From an uncultured Paracoccaceae bacterium (lineage in GTDB: Bacteria > Pseudomonadota > Alphaproteobacteria > Rhodobacterales > Rhodobacteraceae): DNA of 32,734 bases. Below, one piece after another: positions 32,229 to 32,734 of this stretch. The translations under genes were made by a program, and so were the position numbers. Every line of letters begins with the position of its first letter. Positions within the stretch are counted from its first letter, which is position 1. Location of the stretch: the NCBI GenBank assembly GCA_938038825.1, contig CALHST010000381.1:1-32734 (forward strand), written 5' to 3'. Below the pieces are notes generated by a model. The model did no database searches and was not told the DNA's origin. It saw only the letters and a program-made list of their open reading frames with translations.

Positions 32229-32734
32229 CGCTTGCTCCGCCCTTCTTTTTTTGGCCACCGCCGTTACGGTGTCTGCCCATGAGTTTTGGATCAACCCGCT
32301 GTCCTTTCAAGTGGAACCGGGGGCTCAGATCCGTGCTGATTTCCGAAATGGCGAAGAATTCGACGGAACGCAACTGGCTTACTTCGGTCGATCCAGCAAA
32401 CGGTTGATTGTGGCGGGTCCTGATGGGGTAAAACCTCTGCAGCCACGCGATGGAGACCGCCCTGCGATCAATTTTCGTGCGAAAACCCCAGGGCTTTACG
32501 TTTTGGGCCACGAAACAAAGTCATCGGGCCTGACATACAAGACGTGGGACAAGTGGCAGAAATTTATTAAGCACAAAGATTTGACTGGGATTGCAGCCAG
32601 CCATGAATCGCGTGGCCTTCCCCGCGAAAATTTTCGCGAAGGCTATACGCGGCACGTGAAAGCGCTTGTGGCGGTTGGCAATGGCGCAGGAAAAGACCGC
32701 CGATTGGGAATGGCAACGGAATTTGTTGCCCTGA
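32209..32734 (+). CDS. DUF4198-like exported protein (partial, runs off window)
   Basis: ATG at 32209: MKVCFRIACSALLFLATAVTVSAHEFWINPLSFQVEPGAQIRADFRNGEEFDG...; frame open to the window end (the terminal TGA is out of frame). Confidence 0.75.
   Translation, partial: MKVCFRIACSALLFLATAVTVSAHEFWINPLSFQVEPGAQIRADFRNGEEFDGTQLAYFGRSSKRLIVAGPDGVKPLQPRDGDRPAINFRAKTPGLYVLGHETKSSGLTYKTWDKWQKFIKHKDLTGIAASHESRGLPRENFREGYTRHVKALVAVGNGAGKDRRLGMATEFVAL

Overview
The window reads as a gene-dense chromosomal segment from an alphaproteobacterium, most likely Rhodobacterales/roseobacter group (inferred from gene content, protein character and an alphaproteobacterial-type SOS box). It is mostly housekeeping genes. 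In order: aroB (partial, -) and aroK (-); a small membrane ORF plus an exported 509-aa protein of unknown function; xerD; a metallophosphoesterase (-); a CBS-domain HlyC/CorC protein; an EamA/DMT transporter; eno; an orphan membrane histidine kinase; a fatty acid desaturase; anmK (-); tyrS; an aminotransferase; a PpiD/SurA-like PPIase; trpE; an aspartoacylase-family protein; a divergent polysaccharide-deacetylase-like protein (-); trpG-trpD-ung-trpC-moaC-moeA; lexA with a promoter-embedded SOS box; comEC (-); gltX; gltA with an intrinsic terminator; a HupE/UreJ-like protein (-); and a partial DUF4198-like protein. I saw no mobile elements, CRISPR arrays, rRNA or tRNA genes. I found no clear-cut new defence or mobile system. 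The most interesting signals are: ung embedded in the trp/moa operon next to lexA; an orphan kinase directly upstream of a desaturase; head-to-head overlapping start codons of the HupE-like and DUF4198-like genes; candidate CtrA sites near comEC and gltA; a THG repeat in the LexA hinge; and a polysaccharide deacetylase homologue that appears to have lost its catalytic motifs.
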